Shown: positions 1 to 10,278, counted from the stretch's first letter. The stretch: DNA of 64,000 bases from DASPHG01 sp963748315 (GCA_963748315.1 CAVVIK010000006.1:992001-1056000), one strand, 5' to 3'. Notes: a model not told the origin generated them from the letters alone. Program-made: numbers and translations.

Positions 1-40
1 ACCGGCGAGCCGGAGCGTCACGTGCGCGATACTGGCAAGC

Positions 41-511
41 GTGGGGTACGACCTGCAGCGCCGAGATCAGATGCGCCCCTCAGACGAGGGGCGGCAGCGG
101 GCCGCCGATGCGCTGCGCGCCCACTACGCCGAGGGCCGGCTTGACGAGGTCGAGCTCGAGCGCCGTGTCGAGCTCGCCTACGCGGCCTCGACGCGCGCGG
201 ACCTGAAGGTGCTCTTTCGCGACCTGCCATGGGACCCGCGCTCACGCGCGCGGTCGGAGGCGCGCTGGGGCTTCCAGCGCCGGCTGCTGCGCGCGCACGC
301 CGCCGCTTACGCGGGCATCAACAGCGGCTTCGTCGGGATCTGGGCGCTGACCGGCGGCGGCGAGTTCTGGCCGGGCGGCAGCATCGCCGGCTGGGGCGCC
401 TTCCTCGGCGGCCACTGGGCGATCGCGCGCGCCGTGCGGAAGTCGCGCGAGGACCGCGACCGCTCACGCGGCCGCCTTCCCCGCGCGTCTCGCCGTGCTC
501 TGAGCCGCTAG
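41..511 (+). CDS. DUF1707 (SHOCT-like) and 2TM-domain membrane protein
   Basis: The N-terminal ~55 residues match the DUF1707 pattern (MRPSDEGRQRAADALRAHYA, then EGRLDEVELERRV). This domain is common at the N terminus of small actinobacterial membrane proteins. Residues ~90-135 form two hydrophobic segments separated by a Gly-rich turn (GGGEFWPGG), as in the 2TM domain. A basic tail follows. I give the GTG at 41; the ATG at 71, which begins the DUF1707 motif directly, is an equally good start. The function is unknown, and the family is often linked to envelope sensing. The gene is close to the window edge, but the domain looks complete. Confidence 0.75.
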   Translation: MGYDLQRRDQMRPSDEGRQRAADALRAHYAEGRLDEVELERRVELAYAASTRADLKVLFRDLPWDPRSRARSEARWGFQRRLLRAHAAAYAGINSGFVGIWALTGGGEFWPGGSIAGWGAFLGGHWAIARAVRKSREDRDRSRGRLPRASRRALSR

Positions 512-924
512 GCCGGCGCCGGCAGCGCGCCGAGCTGCGTCAGCAGCGTGACCGCGTCGAGCGACTGCCAGCGCTCGGCGACCCGTCCGTCCTCGAACCG
601 GAAGAACGACTGTCCCTCGACGTCGACCTTGTTCCCGGTCGCCGGCACGCCCATCAGCTCGTCACTGTGCGTGCCGCGGACCCGGTACCGCACGGCGACT
701 TTGTCGCCATCGCTGACGGAATCCTCGAGCGTCAGCTCGATGTCCGGAAGGGCCTTCGCAAACGCCGCGTAGAACGCGCTCACGCCCTCCTTCCCCTGCA
801 CCTCCGGCGGGTAGCCGTGAAGCGTCAGGTCGTCCCCATACATCTCGAGGTAGCCCTCGAGGTTCCCGCTATTCATTTGTGCGACGGCGTTTTCGATCGC
901 CGCCACGTTCTCGTTTTGGGCCAT
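508..924 (-). CDS. SnoaL/NTF2-fold ester cyclase-like protein
   Basis: This 138-residue protein has the size and pattern of the SnoaL-like polyketide cyclase/NTF2 superfamily: an N-terminal helix (AIENAVAQMNSGNLEGYLEMY), then strands containing LHGYPPEVQGKEGVSAFY, and a C-terminal sheet ending FFRFEDGRVAERWQSLD. Members form a cone-shaped alpha+beta barrel that binds small hydrophobic ligands; many have no assigned reaction. It lies 14 bases downstream of the acyl-CoA dehydrogenase on the same strand, so the two are probably cotranscribed. A role with acyl substrates is inference. Confidence 0.75.
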   Translation of the reverse strand: MAQNENVAAIENAVAQMNSGNLEGYLEMYGDDLTLHGYPPEVQGKEGVSAFYAAFAKALPDIELTLEDSVSDGDKVAVRYRVRGTHSDELMGVPATGNKVDVEGQSFFRFEDGRVAERWQSLDAVTLLTQLGALPAPA

Positions 925-937
925 GTGCCGACCCTAA

Positions 938-2072
938 CTACGCACCCATGCCGCGCGCAATGACCAACTGCTGCACCTCGTCGGTGCCCTCGCCGATGGT
1001 GAGGATCTTCGCGTCGCGGTAGAAGCGGCACACCGGGTACTCCTCGATATAGCCGTAGCCGCCGTGGATCTGGACCGCCTCCTCGGCGGCGCGCACGGCG
1101 AGGCGGCCGGTCTTCAGCTTGGCCTTGGCGGCGGTGATCCGGAAGTCCTTGCCCTGCTCGCGCTCGACCGCCGCCTTGTAGGTGAGCAGCCGAGCGGCCT
1201 CGATCTCGGTCGCCATGTCGGCGAGCTTCATCTGAATCGCCTGGAACTTCGAGATCGACTGGCCGAATGCCTGGCGCTCCTTCGCGTAGGCGAGCGCCTC
1301 GTCGAGCGCGCCTTGCGCGAGGCCGACGCCCATCGCCGACACGCTGATACGGCCGCCGTCGAGCGTCTCGAGGAACTGCTTGAAGCCCTGCCCGCGCGCG
1401 CCGACGAGGTTCTCGAGCGGGACGCGCGCAGTCGTCGAACGACAGCGGCCGCGTGTCGGACGCGTTCCAACCCATCTTGCGGTACGGCTCGCCGACCTCG
1501 AAGCCCGGCGTGCCGTTCGGGATCAGGATGTTCGAGACCTCGTTGTCGCCGGTCCGTGCGGTGACCGTCGTGAACTTCGAGATGTCGGTGCCCGCGTTGG
1601 TGATGAACTGCTTCGCCCCGTTCACCACCCACTCGCCGTCCTCCTCGCGCGCGGTGGTGCGCACGTTGCCGGCGTCCGAGCCCGCCTCGGGCTCGGTCAG
1701 CCCGAACCCGCCGAGCGCCGTGCCGCTGCACAGCTGCGGCATCCACTCCTGCTTCTGCTCCTCGGAGCCGAACGCGTAGATCGGGTAGGTGGCGAGGCTC
1801 GTGTTCTGGGCGAGCGTGATCGCGACGCTCGAGTCGACGCGCGTGAGCTCCTCGACGACGATCGCGTACGCGAGGTAGCCGGCGTTCGCGCCGCCGTACT
1901 CCTCGGGGTAGGGGATCCCCATCAGGCCGAGCTTGCCGAGCTGCTCGACGATCTCGTACGGGAAGCGCTTCTCGCGGTCGAGCTCCTCGGCGACGGGCTT
2001 CACCTCACCCTGCGCGAAGTCCCGCGCGAGGCGGCGGATGTCCTGCTGCTCGTCGGTCAGGTCGAAGTGCAT
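938..2072 (-). CDS. Short-chain acyl-CoA dehydrogenase (one frameshift)
   Basis: FAD-dependent enzyme that makes the alpha,beta double bond in acyl-CoA and passes electrons to ETF. N-terminal half: DLTDEQQDIRRLARDFA, the middle-domain FGLTEPEAGSD flavin motif and GAKQFITNAG. C-terminal half: MSAMGVGLAQGALDEALAYAK and IHGGYGYIEEYPVCRFYRD. The catalytic base is in the IGEGTDEVQ motif near the C terminus. The reading frame changes near base 1430, just after LSFDDC; dropping one base restores DC-RVPLENLVG and gives a 377-residue protein, the normal family length. This looks like a sequencing indel. An etfB start at the other end of the window would supply its electron partner. Confidence 0.88.
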
Positions 2073-2122
2073 GGGGCGGCGATCGTATTGACGCGGGGCC
2101 GGATCGGTGTTGCAATCGGGCG

Positions 2123-2542
2123 GTGGCTCGCTCCCCGCTGCCGCTTGACGAGGTGATCCACCGCTCGTTCGAGGCCTGGAACGCCGGGGATTTCGAAGGC
2201 TGGCTCGAGGGGGCTCACCCGGACGTGGAGTACGCGCCCGGGATCGTCATCGGGCAGGCCGAGGGTGAGCGTGTGGTCTACCGCGGGCGCGAGCAGCTAC
2301 GCGAGTTCTTCGACGAGTGGCACTCGAGGTGGAAGACGCATCTGACGCTCGAGTCGATCGAGGCGGTGGGGGAGCGGGTCCTGATCCTGGGCCGAATGCG
2401 AATGACCGGCGCCCAGAGCGGCGCGAGCGCGGAGCAGGAGGTCGGCTGGGTAGCTCGCGTGGAGGACGAGCAGCTGCGACGCATGGACTCCTACCCGACG
2501 CACGAGGCCGCGCGAGCGATGGCGGAGGCCACGGCCCCCTAG
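2123..2542 (+). CDS. NTF2-like/SnoaL family protein
   Basis: The 139-residue product has the standard NTF2-like pattern: RSFEAWNAGDFEGWLEGAHPDVEY, then YRGREQLREFFDEWHSRW, and a C-terminal sheet. It is transcribed divergently from the acyl-CoA dehydrogenase, with 50 bases between them, and starts with GTG. Its end overlaps the next NTF2-like gene tail to tail by four bases. The function cannot be stated; the fold suggests ligand binding or a cyclase/isomerase. Confidence 0.72.
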   Translation: MARSPLPLDEVIHRSFEAWNAGDFEGWLEGAHPDVEYAPGIVIGQAEGERVVYRGREQLREFFDEWHSRWKTHLTLESIEAVGERVLILGRMRMTGAQSGASAEQEVGWVARVEDEQLRRMDSYPTHEAARAMAEATAP

Positions 2543-3009
2543 TGCGCGGCGGCCACGCCGAGGCCCGCAGCGCGGCGGGCCTCCTCGGCGTCCGCGTACA
2601 TGTCCATCCGCACGACCTTCGCGTCGCGCATCGTGAAGACGATCGAGAACTCCCAGACGACGATCGCGCCGCTGGCGATGCCACTGCCGCTCTGGCGGCA
2701 GACCGAGACCACCTTGTCGCCCACCGCGCGCGTTTCGAGGATGTCCGTGTGGACGTCGCCGACGACTTCGAACCAGTCCAACCAGAACTGGCGGACGCCG
2801 CGGTGGCCGTAGTAGGTGCCGAGGCCGGGGATGCCGAGCCCGGTCACGTCGAAGACGATGCCGCGGTCGAGGGACTCCATCACCGGTTCGAGCGCCCCGT
2901 CCCTGATGGCGTCCACCGTGATCCCCGCGGCGTTGAACGCCTCCCAGCCGCGTTGCACGGCGGCAAGGTTGTGAGCGATCTCTTCGATGCGGTGGGAGGA
3001 GGAGTCCAC
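2539..3009 (-). CDS. NTF2-like/SnoaL family protein
   Basis: About 156 residues from a GTG at 3009 (VDSSSHRIEEIAHNL). The family pattern is clear: AAVQRGWEAFNAAG, then a Tyr/Gly-rich strand with GTYYGHRGVRQFWLDWFE, and the terminal strands FSIVFTMRDAKVVRMDMYAD. The frame stays open far upstream, but that region is antisense to the next gene and has no family similarity, so I chose the short start. It is the third NTF2-like gene within 2.5 kb. Confidence 0.72.
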   Translation of the reverse strand: MDSSSHRIEEIAHNLAAVQRGWEAFNAAGITVDAIRDGALEPVMESLDRGIVFDVTGLGIPGLGTYYGHRGVRQFWLDWFEVVGDVHTDILETRAVGDKVVSVCRQSGSGIASGAIVVWEFSIVFTMRDAKVVRMDMYADAEEARRAAGLGVAAAH

Positions 3010-3063
3010 TACAACCAAGCTACGCCCGGGGGAGCGAACCCGCCAGAGCCCACTTGAACGAAC

Positions 3064-3891
3064 GTGGGCAACCAACGCGGGCAGGCGGCGCTCGAGTGGG
3101 TGGGGCTCGTGCTGCTCGTCGCGCTCGCCTGCGGCGCGGCGGTGGCGGCGGGTGCCGGGGTGGTCGACGGGCGGCCGCTCGGCGCTGAGCTCGCCCGCGC
3201 GCTCGTCTGCGCCGTCCGCGGTGACTGCGGCCAGGAGGACGACGAGCTGCGCGCCGCCTACGGCGACCGCGACGCCGCGCTCGTGCGCGAGTTCCTGCCG
3301 AGCCTCGTCTACGAGCCGCGCACGCGCACGCTGCCGGTGGACTTCCGCGAGTGCCGCTCGCACCGCTGCTCGGACGCGCCCGACGAGCAGGGCCTCGACG
3401 TGCACCGCACGCGCGACGCGCGCGCGACCGTCTTCACGCACGTCGTCCGCGACGGCGGCGAGACCTTCGTCCAGTACTGGCTCTACTACCCCGACTCGAC
3501 CTCGACCTGGGTGGGCTCGGCAGCGATCTGGAGGTGGGCGATCGAGCGGACGGCGAAGAAGGACTACCCGGGATATCACCGCGACGACTGGGAGTCGGTC
3601 CAGGTCCGGATCGACGACGCAACCGGCGCCGCGCGCATCCGCGCGTCCTCGCACGGCGGCCACAGCCCCTGGGCCCGCTTTGGCGGTTGGAGCCGGGTGT
3701 CGTACGGAAGCCACGCGGGGCACATCCCGCTGCCAGCGCCCGACCCCGACGAGCGCACGACGACGGCGGCCGGGGTGCGGGTAGTCCCGATCGAGCGCCT
3801 GAGCAGGGAAGAACTGGCGACGGAGTTCGAGGTCACGCCCCCATGGGACAAGGCCGTTTACCTCGACCCGCGCAGTGCTTCAACCGGATGA
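3064..3891 (+). CDS. Exported Vps62/NPP1-like protein with a TadE-type N terminus
   Basis: The N terminus (GNQRGQAALEWVGLVLLVAL) has the charged-GQAALE-hydrophobic layout of TadE/Flp-like class III signal sequences, so the protein is probably a membrane-anchored or pilin-type export product. The central part has VQYWLYYPDS and GYHRDDWESVQVRI, resembling the HxxDWE region of Vps62 and necrosis-inducing (NPP1) proteins. SHGGHSPW follows and may complete a metal site. Six Cys-poor strands surround it. GTG start at 3064. The biochemical role is unknown; NPP1-like folding is my inference from the short motif. Confidence 0.6.
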   Translation: MGNQRGQAALEWVGLVLLVALACGAAVAAGAGVVDGRPLGAELARALVCAVRGDCGQEDDELRAAYGDRDAALVREFLPSLVYEPRTRTLPVDFRECRSHRCSDAPDEQGLDVHRTRDARATVFTHVVRDGGETFVQYWLYYPDSTSTWVGSAAIWRWAIERTAKKDYPGYHRDDWESVQVRIDDATGAARIRASSHGGHSPWARFGGWSRVSYGSHAGHIPLPAPDPDERTTTAAGVRVVPIERLSREELATEFEVTPPWDKAVYLDPRSASTG

Positions 3892-3932
3892 AAATCAGCC
3901 GATCGACCGATTGACACCGATTACGCCGTCCG

Positions 3933-4127
3933 GTGGAATTGGCGCGCTTGGACTCTCCAGAGAAAGCTGATCCTGGGCGTAAGCCGAGGCGCTACCGGCT
4001 CGTACCCCCGGGCATAGAGGCGCAGAGCGCGCGCATCAAGCGCTTCCGCCTCGCGCGGATGGAGGCCCTGCCGCCGCTCAAGCAGCTCGAGCCGGTGCTC
4101 GACACTCGGTCCAACCGCAAGGCCTGA
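3933..4127 (+). CDS. Small basic protein, family with the next gene
   Basis: A 64-residue, Arg/Lys-rich product from a GTG. Its middle (RRYRLVPPGIEAQSARIKRF, then RLARMEALPPL) lines up with the protein encoded just downstream at 4182 (KRYALARAGIAAGRPEEGVK, then RIRLVRMEAI). The shared pattern is basic-RY, a short helix, then KR-x-RL-x-RMEA. Similarity between neighbouring small ORFs supports both being real. There is no match to a known family that I recognise. Confidence 0.5.
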   Translation: MELARLDSPEKADPGRKPRRYRLVPPGIEAQSARIKRFRLARMEALPPLKQLEPVLDTRSNRKA

Positions 4128-4181
4128 ATTTCCGCCATATGGCTGAAGAAATCGGCGCCCGGCGGGTCGAATATCCCTGCC

Positions 4182-4340
4182 ATGAGGCAGCCGACAGGGG
4201 TAAAGCGCTACGCACTCGCACGTGCGGGAATCGCCGCGGGGCGCCCTGAGGAGGGCGTCAAGCGGATCCGGCTCGTGCGGATGGAGGCGATCGTGGAGGC
4301 GGACCGCAGGCGAGAGCGACCCGAAAGGAGCAGCGCATGA
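4182..4340 (+). CDS. Small basic protein (52 aa), paralogue of the upstream gene
   Basis: ATG at 4182, stop TGA at 4338-4340. It shares the KRY...KRIRLVRMEA pattern with the gene at 3933. Its stop codon overlaps the start of the next gene (ATGA), so the two are probably translationally coupled. A GCCATATGGC palindrome (4134-4143) lies 38 bases upstream. Function unknown. Confidence 0.5.
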   Translation: MRQPTGVKRYALARAGIAAGRPEEGVKRIRLVRMEAIVEADRRRERPERSSA

Positions 4341-4543
4341 GCGAATTCGACTTCGCACCGAGGATGCGGTCGCGTGCGGCAGGGGTGGTCGGGGCACACG
4401 TCGCCCTCGAGATGAGGAACGGCCGCTCGCTGGCGGACGCGGTTGGGCACCCGTTCGTGCAGGGGCACTACGACGAGCATCCGTTCCTGCTCGACGAGTT
4501 GGCCGCGGATCCAGCGGTACGAGCGGCACTCGTACCGGTTTAA
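4337..4543 (+). CDS. Small hypothetical protein
   Basis: A 68-residue protein starting in the ATGA overlap with the upstream small basic gene. It is mildly acidic and helical (MSEFDFAPRMRSRAAGVVGA, then ELAADPAVRAALVPV). No recognisable domain. Overlap with its partner and good codon bias support translation. It may act together with the basic partner, but that is inference. Confidence 0.45.
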   Translation: MSEFDFAPRMRSRAAGVVGAHVALEMRNGRSLADAVGHPFVQGHYDEHPFLLDELAADPAVRAALVPV

Positions 4544-4607
4544 GCCACCAGTAGGCCTCGGCCCCCGGTTCGGCGACCTCCTCGAACGAGCCGGGGGCCT
4601 TGGGCCG

Positions 4608-5168
4608 CTACGGGTGCAGCTTGCGCCCGTCGGCCAGCATCTCGACGTACTGAGCGATCCGGCGAGCGCGCGTCTCGGGCCGCTTCGCGTCCTGGATCCG
4701 GTAGAGGACCGCGTAGCGGTTCTGCGAGTCGAGCGTCTCGAAGAAGCGCGCCGCCGCCGGGTTCGCGTCGAACTCCTTCTGCAGGTCGGGCGGCACCGTG
4801 ATCCTCGACTGCGGCTCGTAGGCGTTGTCAAGCCGGCCGTCGGCCTTCGCCTCCTCGTACTCGCGCAGGCCGGCGGGGCGGACGCGGTCGGCGGCGATCA
4901 ATGCCTCGACCTTCTCCCGGTTGATCTGCGACCACTTGCTGCCGCGCCGGCGCGGGGTGAAGCGCTGGAGGAACCAGTTCTCGTCGAAGGCCTTGCGCTG
5001 GCCGTCGATCCAGCCGAAGCAGAGCGCGACCTCGAGCGCCTCGGCATGCGTGACGCTCTCGATGCCGGAAGCCTTCTTCGCGATCTTCAGCCAGATGCTC
5101 GTCGGCCTGCTCGTGTTCGGCCTCGAGCCACGCCTCCCAGTCGGCCGCCGTCGCGAACGCGCGCTCCA

Positions 5169-5169
<1 letters not shown>
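4608..5169 (-). CDS. YdeI/OmpD-associated family protein (one frameshift)
   Basis: Family hallmarks read through two frames: MERAFATAADWEAWLEAEH, then IWLKIAKKASG, VTHAEALEVALCFGWIDGQ, QRFTPRRRGSKWSQIN, FFETLDSQNRYAVLYRIQ and the terminal KRPETRARRIAQYVEML. A single extra base near 5100 separates the first ~22 residues from the rest; corrected, the protein has about 186 residues, normal for the family. Its ATG overlaps the TGA of the ABC-F gene (TGATG), so it is probably translationally coupled to it. The biochemical role of the family is not firmly known. Confidence 0.82.
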
Positions 5170-7036
<1,867 letters not shown>

Positions 7037-7054
7037 GGCCGTCAGCGTAGGCCG

Positions 7055-7282
7055 CTAGGCCTGGGCGCCGCCGTTCTGAAGCCGGTCCAGCACGCGGAGG
7101 GGCGCTTCGCGCTGAGCGCGCTGCTCTTCCCGGTTGTCCTCCCAGTCCCTGCGGTTCTCCTCTCGCAGCGCGCGAAGGTCGGCGAGCATGCCCTGCAGAA
7201 TCTCTGACTGCTCGCGCCAGATCCGCTCATGGCGATGGGCGATGTCCCGGATGAACTGGCGCAGGTCATCGCTCTCGGCCAC
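7055..7282 (-). CDS. Small coiled-coil protein
   Basis: A 75-residue, highly charged, Glu/Arg/Gln-rich helix (for example SEILQGMLADLRALREENRR) with no Cys and no membrane segment. It sits 18 bases upstream of the ABC-F gene on the same strand and may lead that operon. No known family; probably forms a coiled coil. Confidence 0.55.
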   Translation of the reverse strand: MAESDDLRQFIRDIAHRHERIWREQSEILQGMLADLRALREENRRDWEDNREEQRAQREAPLRVLDRLQNGGAQA

Positions 7283-7328
7283 GACCGCATTGTCCCACCC
7301 CTTCGCCTACGCGAGCGTTACGTACGTA

Positions 7329-8213
7329 TCAACCCGCCGCGCGAGCCGAGATGATCCAGACCGACGCCGGCGCGCGCACGGCGCCGTCCGAGTCCAGGTA
7401 CTTCTCGTACATCTCGCGCAGGGCCGCGTCGATTTGCGGCCGGAACGGGTCGGCCTTCTCGCCCGCGAGCCGCAGGATCTCGCCCGCCGGGCCGATCGAG
7501 GTGACGAGGTCGATCGCCTCCTGGATGCCGGAGCCGGCGGTGATCGGCTTGTCCGAGCGATGGAACGAGATGTCCTCGAAGCCGGCGATCGTGAGCTGGT
7601 TCGAGACCGTGTTCGCGTTCCCCATCGAGAACGGGCCCGGACCGCACGTCGGCTCGTCCGAGTCCTCGGGGTCCGGGTGGTCGATGAACTGGAGGACGAT
7701 CTGCTCGGCCTCCGCGGTCCAAGGGTTGTCCTCCTTCGGCCGCCAGACGCACCAGCAGATCTGGCCGCCCGGCTTCAGCATCTTGTGGACGTTGCGCATC
7801 GCGGCGACCGGGTTCGCGAAGAACATGACGCCCATGCGCGAGAACGCGTAGTCGAAGGTCTCGTCGAGCGCGGACGCCTGCGGGTCGAGGACCTCGAAGC
7901 GGACGTTCTTAACGCCCGCCTCCTCGGCCTCCTGGATCGAGAGCTCGATGAAGTTCGGCGCCGCGTCGATCCCGACCGCCTCCCCCTCGGGGCCGACGAG
8001 CTCGGCGAGCTGCTGAGTCGTGTCGCCGAAGCCGCAGCCGATGTCGATCACGCGGCCGCCGGCGGGCGGCGGGTGAAGCGCCATCGCGGCATCGCTGTGC
8101 AGGCCGAGCCCGCTCGTGAGGATGTCGCGGTACTGCTTGAAGCGGTCGAAGAGAACGCCGTCCCACGCCTCGACGGCTTCTTCGTTACCGGTGGCAACCG
8201 TGCTGCTTTCCAT
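7329..8213 (-). CDS. Class I SAM-dependent methyltransferase
   Basis: 294 residues. Motif I is VIDIGCGFGDTTQQLAEL (residues ~55-72), followed by the acidic loop VGIDAAPNFIELS, then FDYAFSRMGVMFF and the post-motif LKPGGQICWCVW. This is the Methyltransf_11/25-like Rossmann layout. The C-terminal ~120 residues (FEDISFHRSDKPI and onward) probably set the substrate, which I cannot identify. An inverted repeat lies between it and the upstream secreted-protein gene. Confidence 0.85.
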   Translation of the reverse strand: MESSTVATGNEEAVEAWDGVLFDRFKQYRDILTSGLGLHSDAAMALHPPPAGGRVIDIGCGFGDTTQQLAELVGPEGEAVGIDAAPNFIELSIQEAEEAGVKNVRFEVLDPQASALDETFDYAFSRMGVMFFANPVAAMRNVHKMLKPGGQICWCVWRPKEDNPWTAEAEQIVLQFIDHPDPEDSDEPTCGPGPFSMGNANTVSNQLTIAGFEDISFHRSDKPITAGSGIQEAIDLVTSIGPAGEILRLAGEKADPFRPQIDAALREMYEKYLDSDGAVRAPASVWIISARAAG

Positions 8214-8237
8214 GCGGGCCAGTCCTTCCGAGTCGCG

Positions 8238-8258
8238 GGCCCGTTACAGCAACGGGCC
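8238..8258 (-). terminator. Inverted repeat between minus-strand genes
   Basis: GGCCCGTT and AACGGGCC form a perfect 8-bp stem with a 5-base loop. A second imperfect stem (GGGCCTC at 8254-8260 with GAGGCCC at 8284-8290) overlaps it. It lies between the end of the secreted Ig-like gene and the methyltransferase start. The T-run (8291-8294) suits rightward transcription, so leftward termination is uncertain. Confidence 0.4.
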
Positions 8259-8326
8259 TCCCGCGACGAATGTACCGCCGCGAGAGGCCCTTTTCCAACT
8301 GCTGTGCGCTTACGCGCGCGGGCGGG

Positions 8327-9001
8327 TTACTCGCCCTGGACGTTGATGCGGATGCTCCGCGACCTGTTGCCGCGGTGGTTCTCGTCCGCCTTGATCCGCG
8401 CACGCCAACGGCCGTCGCGCTTAGCGACGACTTCCTCGCTGTAGATCGAGGTCTCGTCGGCCTGCTCAGGCCCGAGAGGCGTAGTCGTCATCGTCTTCCA
8501 GGTCCCGCTCGGCCGGCGGCGCTGCAGGAGGACGTGCTCGCCCTCATGCGCCGGGCCGACGCGGCCCGAGAACGTGATCGTCTGGTTGTCGACCGGCGTG
8601 CGGTCGTCGACGCGACGCGTGATCTTCATGCGCGACTTGACCGTGATCTCGCCGCTCGTCTCGTCCGGGTTGAGATCGGCCACGGTCCGGTAGTTCGTGT
8701 GCTCCTGCGGCGCCACGGTGAACGTGTAGTCGCCGTTCGCGTCCGTCGTGGTCGTCTGCACTTCCTTGTGCGGGCCGTTGAACGGATGCGGGTTCTCCTG
8801 GAGCTCGATCGTCTGGTTGGCCCGGTCCTGGCCACCGAGGCGGCCGGTCACGGTCACTGACCGCGGCCACGTCTGGATCGTGGGCTCGATCTCGATCGTC
8901 AGGTTCGGATTGGTTGTGTCCTTCTTGGCCGTTGCTCCCAACGGCACGATGAACGCGGCCAGCGCCGTGATGGCGACAGCCGCCGTGAGTGCTCGCTTCA
9001 T
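8327..9001 (-). CDS. Secreted two-domain Ig-like protein (tandem copy 1)
   Basis: 224 residues from ATG 9001. Sec signal peptide: MKRALTAAVAITALAAFIVP, cleaved around GATA-KK. The mature part has two beta-sandwich-like repeats (for example ITFSGRVGPAHEGEHVLLQR), each with the -TGRL-/-SGRV- turn typical of bacterial Ig-like domains. About 50% of positions look shared with the neighbouring gene (NPDETS, RRRPxGTWKTM, TPxxxxxxTFSG). Predicted extracellular or wall-associated. There is no enzymatic motif. Confidence 0.78.
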   Translation of the reverse strand: MKRALTAAVAITALAAFIVPLGATAKKDTTNPNLTIEIEPTIQTWPRSVTVTGRLGGQDRANQTIELQENPHPFNGPHKEVQTTTTDANGDYTFTVAPQEHTNYRTVADLNPDETSGEITVKSRMKITRRVDDRTPVDNQTITFSGRVGPAHEGEHVLLQRRRPSGTWKTMTTTPLGPEQADETSIYSEEVVAKRDGRWRARIKADENHRGNRSRSIRINVQGE

Positions 9002-9105
9002 GATTTCGGTGTTCCTCCCGAAGTCGATTTGCCTAGTTAGACAACGCGCGCGGGAGCGGCAGGTTTCGGGTTTGAAACAACCCGTCTCGGGCAGGCGTTT
9101 ACGCG

Positions 9106-9780
9106 CTACGGCACGTCCAGCCGGATGCGCCGCGAGCGGTTGCCGAGGTGGTCGGCGTCGGCCCTCACCTTGGCCCGCCACACGCCGTCGCGCATGATCT
9201 CGACGTCCTGGCTGTAGCTCGACTCGTCGCCCGGGCCCACGTGCTCGAGAGTGGTCGTCGCCATCGTCTTCCAGGTGCCGGTCGGCCGGCGGCGCTGGAT
9301 GAACACGGTCATCCCGTCGTGCGCTGGCCTGACGAAGCCCGAGAACGTGACGACTTGCCCGCGCGCGGGCGTGCGGTCATCGACCGAGCGCGTGACCTGC
9401 TTGCGCACGCGCACCGTGACGACGTCGCTCGTCTCGTCCGGGTTGAGCTTCGCCACGCTGTGGTACTGCGTGTGCTGGTCCGGCTTCACCTGGAACGAGT
9501 AGTCGCCCTGGGCGTTGGTGGTCGCTGTCCCCTCGCGCGCGAACTTGCCGTCGAACGGGTATGCGTCTCCCTCGAGCTCGATCGTTTTGCCCGCGTTGTC
9601 GTTGCCGCGGAGGCGGCCGCTGATCGTGACCGTTTTTCCGAACCGCACCGGGTTCGGGTCGGCCTTGATCGACAGGTTGGGGTTGGGGTTCTTCTTGGGC
9701 GGCTTCGCAGCCATCCCGAGTGGTGCGATGAGCGCGGCCGTCGCCACAATCGCGGCGGTCGCCAAAAGTGCTCGTCTCAT
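9106..9780 (-). CDS. Secreted two-domain Ig-like protein (tandem copy 2)
   Basis: 224 residues, the same length as its neighbour. Signal peptide MRRALLATAAIVATAALIAP. Two Ig-like repeats; shared blocks with copy 1 include LNPDETS, VDDRTP, VTFSG and RRRPTGTWKTMATT. The duplication extends upstream of the start: both genes have a leader with CGA(C/A)TTCGGGAGG(A/G)ACACCGAA just before the ATG, which contains the ribosome binding site. This points to a recent tandem duplication including regulatory sequence. Confidence 0.78.
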   Translation of the reverse strand: MRRALLATAAIVATAALIAPLGMAAKPPKKNPNPNLSIKADPNPVRFGKTVTISGRLRGNDNAGKTIELEGDAYPFDGKFAREGTATTNAQGDYSFQVKPDQHTQYHSVAKLNPDETSDVVTVRVRKQVTRSVDDRTPARGQVVTFSGFVRPAHDGMTVFIQRRRPTGTWKTMATTTLEHVGPGDESSYSQDVEIMRDGVWRAKVRADADHLGNRSRRIRLDVP

Positions 9781-9896
9781 TCGGTGTCCCTCCCGAATTC
9801 GTTTCTCCCTACATAGGAAACGCGCGGGGAGGGGGGAGGTTTCGGAGTTAGAGCGCGGGCGATTGTGCAGCTTGCGCCGCGGGTAGCCTCCCGGCA

Positions 9897-10136
9897 GTGG
9901 CAATGACGGTCATCGCACTCATCAGAGCCGGGAGGCGCGTCCCGTGGGCGAAGCTCATCGCCGCGGCGACATTTGTCTACGAGCGCGGCAAGGACAACCT
10001 GACGCAGGCGGAGCGGCGTGAGCTCGGGACGCTGATCAAGAAGACGAAGGGCGACCCGCGGAAGCTGAACGCGAAGGAGCGCTCGCGCATCCGCAACCTC
10101 GTCGTCAAGGGTGCGACGGGCCGCAAGCCGAGCTAG
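9897..10136 (+). CDS. Small conserved basic protein
   Basis: 79 residues from a GTG (an ATG at 9903 is equally possible). A short hydrophobic N-terminal helix (WAKLIAAATFVYERG) is followed by a strongly basic helical region (QAERRELGTLIKKTKGDPRK, then ERSRIRNLVVKG). It is transcribed divergently from the Ig-like gene pair. Size and composition are like small actinobacterial conserved hypotheticals; no function is assignable. Confidence 0.6.
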   Translation: MAMTVIALIRAGRRVPWAKLIAAATFVYERGKDNLTQAERRELGTLIKKTKGDPRKLNAKERSRIRNLVVKGATGRKPS

Positions 10137-10153
10137 GCGTTCTGCGAGAAGAC

Positions 10154-10180
10154 CGTCTAATTCGAAGTACGGTGGTCGAT
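10154..10180. repeat. 27-base intergenic motif, copy 1
   Basis: Matches 13031-13057 at 23 of 27 positions. The common core is GTCT-x-ATTCGAA-x-TAC. Both copies lie in intergenic DNA. No known binding site is recognised; see findings. Confidence 0.35.
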
Positions 10181-10278
10181 CGGCGGCCTCGTGTTGAGAC
10201 GCGTGCGGATCCCCTGGCGTCGGCCGCTCGGTCCACGAGATGAGAGGCGAGCGAGCGCGACGCCTATCGTGCGTTGTC

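Noticed and set aside
2539..3723. 394-codon minus-strand frame as one protein
   Set aside because: Only the last ~156 codons match the NTF2-like family; the upstream part is antisense to the exported Vps62-like gene.
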